Origin: Stagonosporopsis chrysanthemi
Lineage: Eukaryota > Ascomycota > Dothideomycetes > Pleosporales > Didymellaceae
Length of the DNA: 64,000 bases
Assembly: GCA_022560025.1 (NCBI GenBank)
Contig: JAFISE010000077.1
Location: 1 to 64,000 of the forward strand
Direction of reading: 5' to 3'
Shown here: positions 1-11,420 of the stretch, piece after piece
Layout of the letters: each line of letters opens with the position of its first letter
Position numbering within the stretch: the stretch's first letter is position 1
The notes under the pieces: model-generated
What the model was told of the DNA's origin: nothing
Databases searched by the model: none
The model's input: the letters and a program-made list of their open reading frames with translations, nothing else
Position numbers and translations under genes: made by a program

Positions 1-425
1 GGCCGGCCGCACAGGCCCTCGCTCCCAGTCCGCCGCGCACCCAGCAACGCAGCAACGCAGCACGCAGCGCGCCCTTGGACGCCTCGACGCTTCGCCGCCC
101 GCTCGCACTCGCACCACCCCGCCTTGCCTCGCCTCGCCGCCGGCCCTTTGCCGCGCTGCTCCCGCTGCTCCCGCTGCTCGCCCTCGCTCTCGCAGACGCC
201 AGCGCTGCAGCCCGGCTCATCCCGACGGAAGCATTCAAGACCCCAGCGCCCCGAGCCCTCTCCGCCTGCCACGCCGAACCCAGCACTGAGACGCTGTCTC
301 GCCGCCCGCGCAACGCCTGCAGCCGCCTCCCTTGCGACGGCTCGCCGCGCCCACCGCTGCCCGGCTGCCCCCTCCCGCCCTCACCACCACCCTGCGGCGG
401 CCAGCCGTTGCGACTCCCAGACACC
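1..425 (+). promoter_or_regulatory. GC-rich upstream region and leader of the G-alpha gene
   Basis: C-rich DNA with CTGCTC and CGCC runs leads into the G-alpha start codon at 426. Open frames here begin at non-ATG codons or lie out of frame with the gene, so I read this stretch as promoter and 5' untranslated leader. No TATA box is obvious. Confidence 0.5.
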
Positions 426-1758
426 ATGGGCATCTGCATGAGCTCCAGCCCCGAGGATGGCGAGCAGAAGAAGCGCAGCCAGGCCATTGACCGCAAGCTG
501 GAGGAGGACTCGCGCCGCCTGCGCCGCGAATGCAAGATCCTGCTGCTGGGTACGCTGCCCGGCGCCTGCACCCAACGCACCTCCCCCTGCCATGCTAACC
601 CGCACCACAGGCTCCGGCGAAAGCGGCAAGTCGACCATTGTCAAGCAGATGAAGATCATCCACCAGAACGGCTACACCCAAGAGGAGCTCGCCATGTACC
701 GCCTGACCATCTACAAGAACGTCATCGACTGCGCAAAAGCCCTCATCGGCGCCATGCGCCAGTTCGACATCGAGCCCGAGATCCCCGGCAACGACGAATA
801 CTGCAACTACCTCGTCGAGTACACCGTCGACCCCGACCCCGAGAAGCCGCTGGACGTGCGAGTCGGTCAGGCCATCACCTCGCTGTGGCGCGACGGCTGC
901 ATCGCCAAGGTCCTCGAGCACTCGAGCGAGTTCTACCTGATGGATTCGGCGCCCTAGTATGTTTGGTCCAGCCATCCCTGGCCCACGCCACTAACACTCG
1001 CAGTTTCTTCGAGGAGGTCGAGCGAATATCAGACCCCAACTACATCCCTATCGAGTCAGACGTCCTGCGAGCACGAACAAAGACCACGGGCATCTACGAG
1101 ACACGATTCACCATGGGCCAGTTGAGCATCCAGTCTGTGGCCCGCCGTCAGCGACACTGAAGCACCTCGGCTAACGTGAAACAGCATGTTCGACGTTGGC
1201 GGCCAAAGAAGCGAGCGCAAGAAATGGATACACTGTTTCGAAAACGTCACATCCATCATCTTCTGCGTGGCGCTCAGCGAGTACGATCAGGTGTTGTTGG
1301 AAGAGAGCTCACAGGTACGGACGCTAATTGACTCGCTCATCCGTGATCCAGCCACTGACTCGTGCATCCAGAACCGCATGATGGAAAGTCTAGTCCTCTT
1401 CGACTCGGTTGTGAACAGCCGATGGTTCATGCGGACGTCCATCATCCTCTTCCTCAACAAGGTCGACCTGTTCAAGGCAAAGCTTGCAAGGTCACCTCTC
1501 GGCAACTATTTCCCTGACTACTCAGGAGGGAACGATGTCAACCGTGCTGCCAAGTACCTCCTCTGGCGGTTCAATCAAGTCAACCGCGCGCACCTCAACT
1601 TGTATCCCCAGTAAGCCATGTCCCTGCCGCCGCCCACACTCATTGCTGACCCCGCTAGTCTGACACAAGCCACCGACACCTCCAACATCCGACTCGTGTT
1701 CGCTGCCGTCAAGGAAACAATATTGCAAAACGCCCTGAAAGACTCGGGTATATTATAG
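426..1758 (+). CDS. gna-3: Heterotrimeric G-protein alpha subunit, fungal group III (Gna-3/GanB type)
   Basis: GTP-binding switch protein that relays receptor signals at the plasma membrane; fungal group III members mainly tune cAMP signalling in nutrient sensing, germination and conidiation. Six exons (426-549, 611-956, 1004-1132, 1185-1314, 1372-1610, 1659-1758) give 355 residues, close to the usual size. The N-terminus MGICMSSS offers Gly2 for myristoylation and Cys4 for palmitoylation. Visible motifs are the P-loop GSGESGKST (about residues 42-50), the switch arginine in [16 protein letters not shown], the base-recognition NKVD and the TQATDT box. The end is DSGIL, with Ser rather than Cys at the fourth-last position. 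The group III call rests on the Ser-rich acidic N-terminus and [13 protein letters not shown], which I recall from Gna-3/GanB proteins. Every intron is GT-AG and the phase is maintained. Very confident for G-alpha, fairly confident for group III. Confidence 0.95.
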
Positions 1759-2155
1759 CGCCGTCTTCCCCGGCCTTCCACCGTTTCTGGCGCCACACGT
1801 CGACCGCTGTGCATACTGCGCCCTCATACTATATAATACACGAGCCCACCTTACGATCACCGCTCCAATTGCGCCCGCCCATGCCCGAAACCCACCATTC
1901 TCAGTTCGGCCCACGACATTAAGGATTTGGACACATCATTGCCTCTTCACCATTTACAAGAGCGCAGCAGCATTGGAGTTCACCGGCGTTTGAAGATTCC
2001 CTGGGGATTGTTTTGTTCACTTTGCTTTCCGACCCCTCTCTGTTTTTGCGTACAGCCGCGTCCGCGTACATTGCCACTACTACCACTACTACTACTGCCC
2101 CTCCCCAAGTGCTGTCGTCAGTTGCTTCTTCTTTCCAAATTCCCCTAGTGCTAGC

Positions 2156-2192
2156 TCTCTTCCTCTCTTCCTCTCTCTCTCTCTCTTCCTCT
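2156..2192. repeat. CT-rich microsatellite
   Basis: An imperfect run of CT dinucleotides with interspersed TCC, visible directly in the sequence. Confidence 0.85.
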
Positions 2193-2356
2193 GTTGCGCG
2201 TTGCGTGTTTGGGGAGCAAAAGTTGGGCTGTTGGGTACGGGTACGGGTACGCCGGGACAAGGCTTCTGCCCCCGTACATGACTACATCGGGTCTGGATCC
2301 TCTCTTCCTTTATCAGCTTCAAAGCTCGGAGCAATAGGCAAACTTGTACGGTATAG

Positions 2357-2390
<34 letters not shown>
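2357..2390. repeat. Compound (TC)n(TG)n microsatellite
   Basis: About eight TC units run directly into about nine TG units, followed by a short degenerate tail. Such tracts are length-variable between strains. Confidence 0.9.
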
Positions 2391-3259
2391 CGTATGTGCG
2401 TGTGTTCGCTCGGTTCATCCCGGCTTGGCCTGATCTGCAACAGTCGGGCTTCGCCCCGTCGTCGACGTCATTTCTTCCTTCTCTGTCTCACCCAACCAAA
2501 TCCTGTTCCGGCTCTGCGGCGCGCGAATCTTGTCGCGCGCGAAATGGAGCTGGGGTTGTTACCACCTTCTTATCACCTTCGTAATCAATCGACAGCACGA
2601 CGAATCAAGCACATCACTGCATTTTTGCCTTTATTTGACCTGACTACTGCAAATGAAGGAATGCCGTTGTTTGATGTGACCGTAAAGAGCGCAAGCAGCA
2701 ACCCGGGGTGTGTCTGGACTGGCACACATGCAAGAGACAGCGCAGATGAACTTTTACACATCTCACAAATTCCAGTATGTCGCCGCATCACAGCAGGTCC
2801 AAGGCACAGAGTGATTGCAGAAACCTTCGTATATTGTAGTGGCCAAGGTGGAGACCAGTGGGAGTGCAGCAGCAGCACCTTGTCAAGTATCGTACAAGCG
2901 CAACCCATGTGAACGCAAATGCAAAGCAAGTAGTAGTCGTACAAGTGTGAAAGAAGATGTAAAGCAAGTGTAAAAGCAGAATCCATCAGAGGCAACACAG
3001 TTGTAGCAACTGCATGAGTCAGCAGTTGTACGAGCATGGAGAAGTGAGAGTGATGACCTACCCTTGATGGAAGGACGAAGCTGGGCATCAGCCGTGTGAC
3101 TCCTCGACCGCTTCGTAAATCGTAAACCATTACTCTCTTCAGCCGTATATCCGAGCCGTGGAGGAGTTAGTATGATGGGGAGAGATGGAATGTAAGTTTG
3201 CGCTGGTCAATACGTACCTGAAACAATTTTCAGCATGTGTCTGCAGAATGCACAACACT

Positions 3260-4210
3260 TTAGGCGGTGGGCATGAAGGAGACCCTCGCGGTAGTGCCGC
3301 TGATGACCACAGCAGCCAACAGGTCATCGACGAAGGAAGCTTGTGGGCCAGCATAAGGCTCGATGATGAGCTCGCCAAACTCGTCCTGGTACTGCGTGAC
3401 GCGGCGGTGGAGAGTGTCGTACTGCCAGTCGCCGTAGTAGATCTGGCGCGTGTCGAGACGATCATAGTAGAAAGAGAGGTCTTTGAAGAGCTTTGCACCA
3501 GACCAGCCAGGAATCTGTTCACCGGGGGCGAGCTTGCGGATAGTCACCTTGGTCAACTTGGGGAGACTCTCAAGCAGGGTGGTAAGCATCTTCCGATAGT
3601 CCCCAGAAATGATGAAGTTGCCGTTCTCATGGACATCCTGAGCGTGAGCAGTATCAATGGTGCGCATGATGTCGTAGTCCGTGTCGGTGGGGCTGAGATC
3701 AGCCCAGATCTGCAGATCCTCCCATGCCCAGTCGTAGCCATACTCGTGCTCCTTCAGGCCTTCCGCCAGAAGCGTAATGGAATGTACATACTTCGCGACG
3801 TCAGGGTCCTGGACAGCTTGGATCCAGGCCTTGATGTTGGCGAAGCGTGGGTACACCGTAATGTCGTTGATTCGCTTACCCAGAGCGAAGTTCATGGCAC
3901 CCTTGAAGCGTTTACAGGCAAGACCGAAGTTGACGAGGTCTTTTCCATGAACAATCATGGAAGCAACCTCGAAGAGGATCTCAGCTGGGACGTGCGGCAA
4001 CTGCTCCATGACCTCGTCCTTAGCACCAACCTTACCTTGGTCAAAACAAACACAAAAATTGTAAACAAACGACAGCGAAGACAAGGCGCGGAAAGGGAGT
4101 GGAGAAGGAGGGTGCGAAGGCTAGCGAGACCTTGCGTGGGCGTTGGGAAGGTCAGTTACCTGTTTCTTGCCTGCTTCAGGCGTGGCCTTGTCAATCTTCT
4201 CGGGAAGCAT
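3260..4210 (-). CDS. F-box-like protein, uncharacterised
   Basis: Two exons on the minus strand (4160-4210 and 3260-4030) encode 273 residues. Exon 1 starts with ATG and encodes MLPEKIDKATPEAGKKQ; the intron has a consensus gtaact donor and a phase-0 acceptor. An F-box-like segment follows at about residues 26-57, starting LPHVPAEILFEVASMI, with the typical small hydrophobic and basic pattern ending in ACKRF. The rest, with alternating Trp, Tyr and acidic residues, has no motif I know. F-box proteins usually bridge Skp1 of an SCF ubiquitin ligase to substrates. Here only the short N-terminal motif supports that, and the substrate is unknown. A longer reading of exon 2 without splicing would begin further upstream at MSSLSFVY; I prefer the spliced model because the upstream exon joins in phase. 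Confidence 0.7.
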
Positions 4211-7200
4211 TCTGTATCCGTCGCGGCTGTTATAGTTATAATCGCAATTATGGTCTTGCTTCGTCCAAGCGTTCTGGCAACGTAAGGCTGTTCAAAGCAC
4301 TGTTGGCAAGAGAGAGTGTGGTGTCGCAGAGGAAGTTGAGTGAGCGATTTTTGCTTTGATAAAGAGCGTGCAGGCTTGGCGGCTAGGCAGCATTTGGCGG
4401 TGAAGTGAAGATGAAGATGAAGATGAATTGAGTGTTGGTGGGCACATGTCGCAGACATGGGGGCGGCACTTGTTGACTTTTGTGGCTTTCACCTGGCTTG
4501 AACGGGAAACGGAGGAAGGGAGAGGATGCTGGTGTAGCAGGCTGAGCCTTCGATATTGTGGCACTCGTGGCTCCGAGCTGATACAGAAAGATCGCGACAC
4601 CGCTCGCAGCTGTCAGTTCGAGCAGCAGGGTCGAGTCGCCAGCGCCTGGTGTAAAGGTGAAGCTCGAGGCCAAGAACACTGCACCACCATTCCACTTATA
4701 GTCGAAGTTGAACGCCTTTACGCATGTTCAAAATTTCATACGCTCCTGATGATCCCATAGCTGAGATATATGGCGATGCCTCGTGGTCTGCTCGATGTTT
4801 ATATAGGCACCTTCACGTGCGAATGTGCTACTGCTGTTGGTGCGGTATGTTCGAGTACGTCCCAGAAGGACGCTGTCGCATGGTAACGTAAATCTCGGTC
4901 ATCTCCAGCGATGAACAGATCCCAAGGATGGTTGTAAGAAGCCTGAGGAAGGTGTGATTGTCGAAGGATGGTAGCTGACGTCCGAACAGCCTTGCACGCT
5001 AAAATTCGCGAACGACACGTGCGCGAAGCATAGAGGAAGGCACAATCGGCCGGACATCGATCTTCGCTCCTACGATAAGCCTCGTTCGAAATATTTCGAC
5101 GGCCTAGCTAGATTCCATCACAGCTTCTAGAGAACTTGGAGGCCGCCACTGAGTTTGCTCAACAGCTGCTTCACCGGATACTAATGGCGCTAAGAGAAAG
5201 GTGGATCCACATAGACTGTCCCTCCTGCAGCAAGATACCGCCTGGGTGTTGCGATTCCCTCCTAAACCTACGAGCATCCATGCATTTTGTTCGTACCTGC
5301 CGCGCGCCTCTTGGTCTGGTCCACTTGGCCTCCACCAATACCGCCCACTTGGTCTTGCTGTGAACACGGTTCACTTGCCTGGTCAACGACGAATGGCATC
5401 CAAAGCTCTGCCATCCGCAGACCTCCACTGAACGGCGTTGACGGGCGGATTACAATCCCAGTCTTAAGCAGCACTTGCTGACCTTGGCGGACCTATGCGT
5501 TCCTCTACATAATCTTGGGGGACTGGACCGCAACCTTCGAATCGGATCCTTAGCTTCTCTGGTAGCATACCCGCTATGCAACAGTGCAAGACTATCGCAA
5601 CTCGAGATTATGCTGCAAACTGAGTCGTCTCGGCAATCTTAGTCCATCTGCACACTCACAGCGCGCTATTGATGTACATTGTCCGCGTGTACGCACTGTG
5701 ATTTTCAATTGGAAGCAGCGGCCACTCAAACGAAAGCGGAATGTGGTTGAGACAAGAAGGGTACGATTTGCAGCCAAGACATGGTGTTGTCGCCGCCAGA
5801 CTGAGGGCTGACAGAGTCCGAAACTTGCCGTGGGGTTTAGGAGGGGGCGTGGCATAAGTGGAGCTATGTTGAAACGAATCGTGCATCTCACAGTATGTCA
5901 ATCCAAGACAAGTTGTTGTCGCCTGTCAATCACTGTCGAGACTGCGTTGACACGACGAAACGGAGGCACGGAGACTGTGCAATCTGCGTGAGGTCCCACC
6001 TACTCCTGCCTCGCATGCGATAAGATGATTCGGACCGAGGCTCGCTCCTTTGACCGAGCTTTTGCACAATCGCAACTCGCCGCCTGCTTCCACAATCACC
6101 CCATGGCACCATCGCGACTCTGCGTAGCGGGCTACCCTCAGCTTACATTTTCTCTTCGCAAGTAGGCGACGCCAAATTGTGCGCGGATCCGCGCCTACGG
6201 CCAGGATGACCCCCCCGCACGACGCGATGCACGCGCCTTCACCGCCGGCTAGCCCTCCAGAATCTGTAGCAACGACAAGGAAGCTGCTCACATGTCCTTT
6301 ATCGCGGGATGCGCAAGCAAGGAGGCTCATGCACGCTGAACGATGATCACGACTAGCAGCCCATTGCAGCCTATCGTAGCAAAGTATGGGCGACGTGCAG
6401 CGCTAACGTCATGCCTTGACAATTCACACGACATCTGCGTTAACCAACCCCACGGCCATAGAGCCGTCACAACGGACGAACGTGGTAGGTTTACCAACTC
6501 TGGCCCGCTTTGGATGCTTCTAGTGCGCACCAACTGCCTGTGTCTACTCACGAAAGCTGTCAACAAGGTGGGGTTTCGAAGATTTGTGATCCAATATTAA
6601 CCTGCTTTTCATCTGTAAGCCGGACGATTCTTCGCTCGATTACTGTCCTTGTTGCGTACTTGAGCCTCGGGATCTCCTTCCTAAACCTTGTTGTGCATCT
6701 TCACCACTTCCTTAGCTCCCAACCTGAGTCGTTGTCAAAAGCACGCCTCCCCGTCCGTGTTCCAGCTAGACTTCCCCTCAAGCCTTTGCTGTGTATCACA
6801 ATTCTCCACTCTGCCGCGCCAAACTTCCCCGCCAAGCAGTCAATCTTTAGCAAGAGAATCAAAACATTGAAACCAGAAGCAGCTGTCCTAAACCAATCTG
6901 GAACTTCTTGTCGGCCTCCAGCCACAAGGGGCTTAAAACACGAAGATCGCATCTCGGATCCTTTGCAGCACTGCCAAGGACGATCGAACCAAGCAGTGCC
7001 TCAGACCATAGAAGAGCCCACAGATAAGTGCTTTGAAGTCCCTGTTCAGACGCTAGCTGCTTGTACATTCGACCAAGCACGTTTTGCCAAGTCTTGTTAC
7101 GATCCGCCACCTGCATACCTCCTCCATCTACACCGGAACTTCCCCTACGGCCCGGACCACTAGGACCGACAGTACATTGCAGAGCTCCATAGCCAAGACC

Positions 7201-7609
7201 ACAAGTGCGGAAGTAACTGCGACATCCCGCGCTGCACCCCCAGGCTGCACCTTGTTTGAGAAGTCCGTACCTTCATGCAGGTCTAGCCGCTGCACTGTCC
7301 GTACACAACTGAACTAAGCACGCAAGGCACGGTATAAAGCGACCGGAAGTCTGCTCCTACCAGACTGCACAGCTCCAATAGCCAGTCAGAACAGCGAATT
7401 TTCGCACGCACTAGCCCGCATTTCTCTCTGAGCACCCACGGGACCAGCGGAACCTTGGCAATCACAATCCACAACAACCCACCCACCCCCACCCATACAT
7501 AAAAGCGCCGGCCGCCCTGCTCTCCCACCTCAAATATATCACCTCCATACATCTCAACCAACAACCAATACCACCCACACATACCATCTACAACCAACAA
7601 CCTGGCGCA
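4211..7609. other. Gene-poor intergenic region, 3.4 kb
   Basis: No open frame here shows a recognisable domain, convincing ATG context or phase-consistent splicing. The right end should be the promoter and leader of the small gene at 7610. Composition is close to the surrounding DNA, so this is not an obvious transposon relic. A lineage-specific gene with several small exons, or a noncoding transcript, cannot be excluded. Confidence 0.5.
7496..7504 (+). promoter_or_regulatory. TATA-like element before the gene at 7610
   Basis: The sequence tacataaaa lies about 106 bp upstream of the ATG. It is followed by a CA- and CT-rich leader ending in caaccaacaacctggcgcaATG, the kind of A/C-rich leader seen on strongly expressed fungal genes. 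Confidence 0.5.
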
Positions 7610-8023
7610 ATGTCTTCTTCTAGCCAATACCACATCCCTTTCCCCACGAACTTTCTCTCGCTCAACACGCCCATCAAGCGCGCTGGCGATGTCCCTTCCA
7701 GCACCATCAGCAACAGTGAGCTTTCAAATGCCGCCGTCGCTCAGCTGCCCGAGCAGCCTGCTCACGGGTTTCTTTCCAACCGCCCCAGCGGCATGCCTCG
7801 ACACCAGTCCGTCTCGTCCATCGGCAGTGTCAGCACGGCCACAGAATCTGTTGGTGGCTCGCCACCTAGTCTACCCGCAAAAGATGCCCGTTCACCTAGC
7901 GTTAGCGAGGCGTCTTTCACTCCTCTCGCGCTTAACACCCGTCATGCGCCGCTCCCTCCGAACAGCTTTCGCGAGGTTGGTGAGAGGGGCGTGAAGAGCT
8001 GGTTCTTGACCAACAGGCGCTAA
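7610..8023 (+). CDS. Small Ser/Pro-rich protein of unknown function
   Basis: A single-exon frame of 137 residues starts at ATG 7610 and ends at TAA. The protein opens with MSSSSQYHIPFPTNFLSL, has a Ser-rich, probably disordered middle (HQSVSSIGSVSTATES, about residues 64-80), then a short basic tail ending VKSWFLTNRR. I see no signal peptide, membrane segment or catalytic motif. Reality is supported by the TATA-like element and A/C-rich leader just upstream, a good start context (gcaATGt) and coding-like third positions. The ordered start and end flanking a disordered core suggest a small regulatory or scaffold protein, but that is inference. Function unknown. Confidence 0.65.
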   Translation: MSSSSQYHIPFPTNFLSLNTPIKRAGDVPSSTISNSELSNAAVAQLPEQPAHGFLSNRPSGMPRHQSVSSIGSVSTATESVGGSPPSLPAKDARSPSVSEASFTPLALNTRHAPLPPNSFREVGERGVKSWFLTNRR

Positions 8024-8990
8024 GCCACTACGCTCTACGAGTCGTCACGAGCCTCAAAGTGCGCAGCACGAGGCGTCTAGCTAGGGGAGATTTGAGGATG
8101 CATCTGTTTGACTGACGGCCGCGAGTGTATGGAGATCTCACGGAACAGACAAATGGTTACGGGCGTTTTGGCTTTTCGATACCTTTCCTTGATCATGTGA
8201 AAGCCACACGGCACAAAAACCCAGACTACACAACGGCCTCGAGCAATGGCGTTTGGTTCCATCATAGCGAGCCACAGTACACATATGATTCACTACAATG
8301 AAAATTCACATCTACATCTTTCTACCTCGCTTGCACGTGCATGACTTCAGAGACCTGCACCAGGCTGACCGACACTCTCGATCAGCACATAGTATTATCA
8401 CTCACATCACTCCTCCAGGTGTAATGAACGCATATTCCCCGCTCATCCGGCACACCCCAGCCTTCACGAAGCGTGTCGTCGGAAGCGCACCCGAGCCTTC
8501 CCGTTGCCTTACGAGAGTTCCCGAAAAGCTTGTTTTGCGCGAATCCGGGGTGCAGTAGGGCCCGGCCGATGCGCGCCGTTGGATTACTTGTGGATAGCGT
8601 TGCTTGCAGGATCATTTAGCCGGCTTGGGGTGTGGATGGTGGTTGTGGTTGTGCAGAAAGGTCGATGCACGTGATTTGGTGTTGAGTGTAACTTTTCGGA
8701 CTTCAGGGCCTTGGTATTAGGGTTCTGCCAGGTGCTCCACCTGGTCGGAAGCCTTTTTTCTGCTCTTCCTGTTTCGTGTGGCCTTACTTAGAAATTGAGA
8801 CGCTCCCACAGCGCGAATGCACTGTGGCTTGATGCGAGCATCCACAGTGTCGTCCGCAAGTTCTCTCTTCCCGACTAAATACCACCCTACGTGTCGTTCA
8901 TTGTAGTGCAATCACACACTCTAGACCGAAGAATGGCGAAGCTGTCAGTCAGACTGAGAGTCATCACCTGCATTGAGCTAGTCCTACTAC
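8024..8990. other. Convergent intergenic region
   Basis: 967 bp between the stop codons of the gene at 7610 (+) and the ThDP enzyme (-). It should hold both 3' untranslated regions. No gene, repeat or RNA is recognisable. Confidence 0.6.
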
Positions 8991-10871
8991 TCAACCCAAC
9001 CTGCCCTTCCCGCCACCATACTTGCCCTCTGGACCTTCTAGGTGAGCGTCTAACACAGCGGTCTTTCCGTTAAGCACGCTCTTGATCGCCTCAGGAAGCA
9101 GCTTACCCAACTCCTCCGCAGTACTGGCGTGACCAGCCCAGATCTCACCACCAGAAGCAGCCTTTGCGATACCCGAGTAGTCCGGTGTGGGGGCAAAACT
9201 GATGTTCAGCTCCTCATTGCTGACCTTGGACCCCTCACCGTCAGGATGAACAAGCAACATTGATCGCCTCGGCGCATTCCAGCCCTTGTTGTTCAACACA
9301 ATGGTCAGAATCGGGATGTTGTAACGCTGCGAGATCCAATACACCGACCCAGGAACCGAGAAGAGGTACGTCCCGTCACCCACTATCTGGCAGACGAATT
9401 GCTTCTTGCCTTCTGCGTCAGTCGCAAGCTTGATGCCCAGCGCACCGCCGCCAGACCAGCCAAGACCGCCTCCTCCGCAATTGATCCAGGATCCAGGTAG
9501 TGTGGCTTGAATCTGGTCCGCTACAAAGCCAGTCTGGGTAACAGCTTCGATAGCCCAGATCGTATCGTTGGGACAAAGGGCTTTGAGTTGAGCGCATAGG
9601 TAGGGTGTCGCGAAATGACCTTTTTCGTCGACTTTGGCTTCGCTGGCAATTAACTCCAGTTTTTTCTTGTGTGATTCTTGCAGAGCTGACCATCGCGATG
9701 TGAAAAGCTCGCTGGAAATCTGGTCCTTGAAGTTCCTGTCCAGGTGCTCGTTCAGCTGTGATAATGAGGTGAACGCGTCCGCACGATACCGCTGGATAGC
9801 GTTGAGGTAGAAAACGGGCATCTGCTGCTTCAAAGGATCGACATCGACATGAAAGATCTTGGCAGTATCTTTGGGATGGCATTGGGTGTTAATCCAAGGC
9901 ACGTCGCAGTCCATGACCAGGATAACATCTGCTGTCTTGATGCTAGGATCATTGCCGTAGCGTAGACCGAGCCATGCAGGGTGATTTGCCGGGAAGCACA
10001 TGTCGCTACCTCCCGTGTCAAGCACGCGTAGACCCTTGATGTTGTCCGCCAAATTGACCAGCTCTTGTACGGCAGCATGATTCCTCCCTGTAAAGCCCAC
10101 GATGACGAGCGGCTCCTGCGCGTTGAGCAATGCTTCTGTAATACTCTTCACGCCACTAGGAGGGAGCGCTGATGGCTCGACAGGGCGCCAGTAGTCAAGC
10201 TGCAGCTTGTACGGCTCCAGATCTTCCTCCATTGGCTCTCGCGCACCATACAAGTAGACCGGCCCCTTTGGATCGCTCATGGCAAAGGACAATGCACGAT
10301 TGACCATCTGCTTTACATTCTTGCCTGTCTTGATCTCGCCAGTGTATCTGCAGTACTGAGCCACGATCTGCTTCTGGTCTGGCACATCCTGTATCCAATG
10401 GATGTACTCTGTCCTGCTTCCTCGCATCTCCCCTTCGATCGTGTATGGTGACAGGCCAGCAAAAATGAGCACCGGCGCTCGGCCGCAAGAGGCATTGTGA
10501 ACGGCCGCTCCGAGACCTTGAGTGCCGACATCGACGTGTATGATTACGCATTGCGGTTTGCCGGTGAGTCGAGCATAGCCGTCTGCCATGGACAGGGCAA
10601 CCATCTAGTCGTGTCAGCAAGAGGTTTAGACATTTTCGTAAGGTCACCTACTTCATTTGGACATGTTACGATCTTAGGGAATTGACCCTTCTTCTCGTTC
10701 TGGCCCTTGACAATGGCCTCGATGATAGAGGGATGGTCAGATCCTAGATTGACGAAAACATTCCTTACGCCAGCTTCCCAGAGAGCCTCAAAAAAGGCAA
10801 AAGAAGCGGTGTATCTAAATATCAGTCAGACATAACATAATAAGGACCATACTTGTAGCGACTTACACCAT
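8991..10871 (-). CDS. Thiamine diphosphate-dependent enzyme, acetolactate synthase-like
   Basis: Three exons (10867-10871, 10652-10814, 8991-10604) give 593 residues, the normal size for the ThDP-dependent decarboxylase/acetolactate synthase superfamily. The family has three domains: an N-terminal Pyr domain, a central domain and a C-terminal PP domain. Visible features are the segment VFVNLGSDHPS near the start, the probable cofactor-activating glutamate E56 in CPNE followed by MADGYARLTGKPQ, a central domain with LVIVGFTGRN, and the ThDP/Mg motif from GDGTY (about residue 465) to LNNKGWN. No mitochondrial presequence is visible, which argues against the biosynthetic acetolactate synthase. 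It resembles fungal acetolactate synthase-like enzymes of unsettled substrate. The first coding exon is only ATGGT, five bases, spliced by a perfect gtaagt donor. Family assignment is firm, substrate unknown. Confidence 0.9.
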
Positions 10872-11420
10872 CTTGGTCGTTCTTGATGTTCAGCACTTCG
10901 CCCTTGGGGAATCTAGATCTGTTAACCCAAAAGATGTGTACATAGATACACGGCTAGAGCGACTCTTAAAGCCAGTCGTGGCTGCCCACGCCCTGCGAGC
11001 TTGCCCCACCATAATGCGGGGAAAGCCGCTGGGGAGAGCAATTGGGTGGCTACGGAACGCGATTTCGGTCTGAAAGCTTCGGCAGTGCCGATGACGGTGT
11101 CGGCATTTGCGGCGCTATTCCGCTATGCGATAACGATAAGCTACCCTTTCTTCGGCCACTCAAACATCATCTTCTCCTGTACTACTGACAAAAGCTAGGA
11201 AATGGATTTAATGTTTGTATCTACTACGTGTTGTTCGAGAGTCAGCGCCTGCAGGTGTCTGAGGCAACAGGCTGCGCACTGAGGGATGCTGCGACACCAA
11301 CAGCTTGAAACGCGTTTCACACGACGACGAGGGCGATCTCTCAAGGTGTACAAAAGCTCGCACTGTAGGTCTTTCGCGCACGCCGACCATAGTATCTTCT
11401 TGGTTCGTCTACTCTTCAAC
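10872..11420. other. Divergent promoter region between the ThDP enzyme and the SET gene
   Basis: About 550 bp separate the two divergent start codons. The left part should include the 5' leader of the ThDP enzyme. The frame of the SET gene is open back to 11286 but only through an internal non-preferred ATG. No binding motif stands out. Confidence 0.5.

Larger units (their letters stand above)
1759..3259. other. Intergenic region with microsatellites
   Basis: About 1.5 kb between the G-alpha stop and the F-box-like gene on the other strand. It should hold both 3' untranslated regions. It contains simple repeats near 2156-2192 and 2357-2390 and three GGGTAC copies around 2233-2251. Open frames in it are low-complexity Ser/Leu or Arg products with no recognisable domain. 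Confidence 0.6.

Noticed and set aside
2013..2912. Plus-strand open frame of about 299 codons after the G-alpha gene
   Set aside because: It starts without ATG, runs through CT and TG microsatellites and encodes low-complexity Ser/Leu/Arg sequence without a domain.
5926..6330. Minus-strand frame of 134 codons in the 4.2-7.6 kb gap
   Set aside because: No domain, uneven composition and no promoter or splicing evidence.
6510..7163. Plus-strand frame of 217 codons in the same gap
   Set aside because: Starts without ATG and has a composition like untranslated DNA; no motif recognised.
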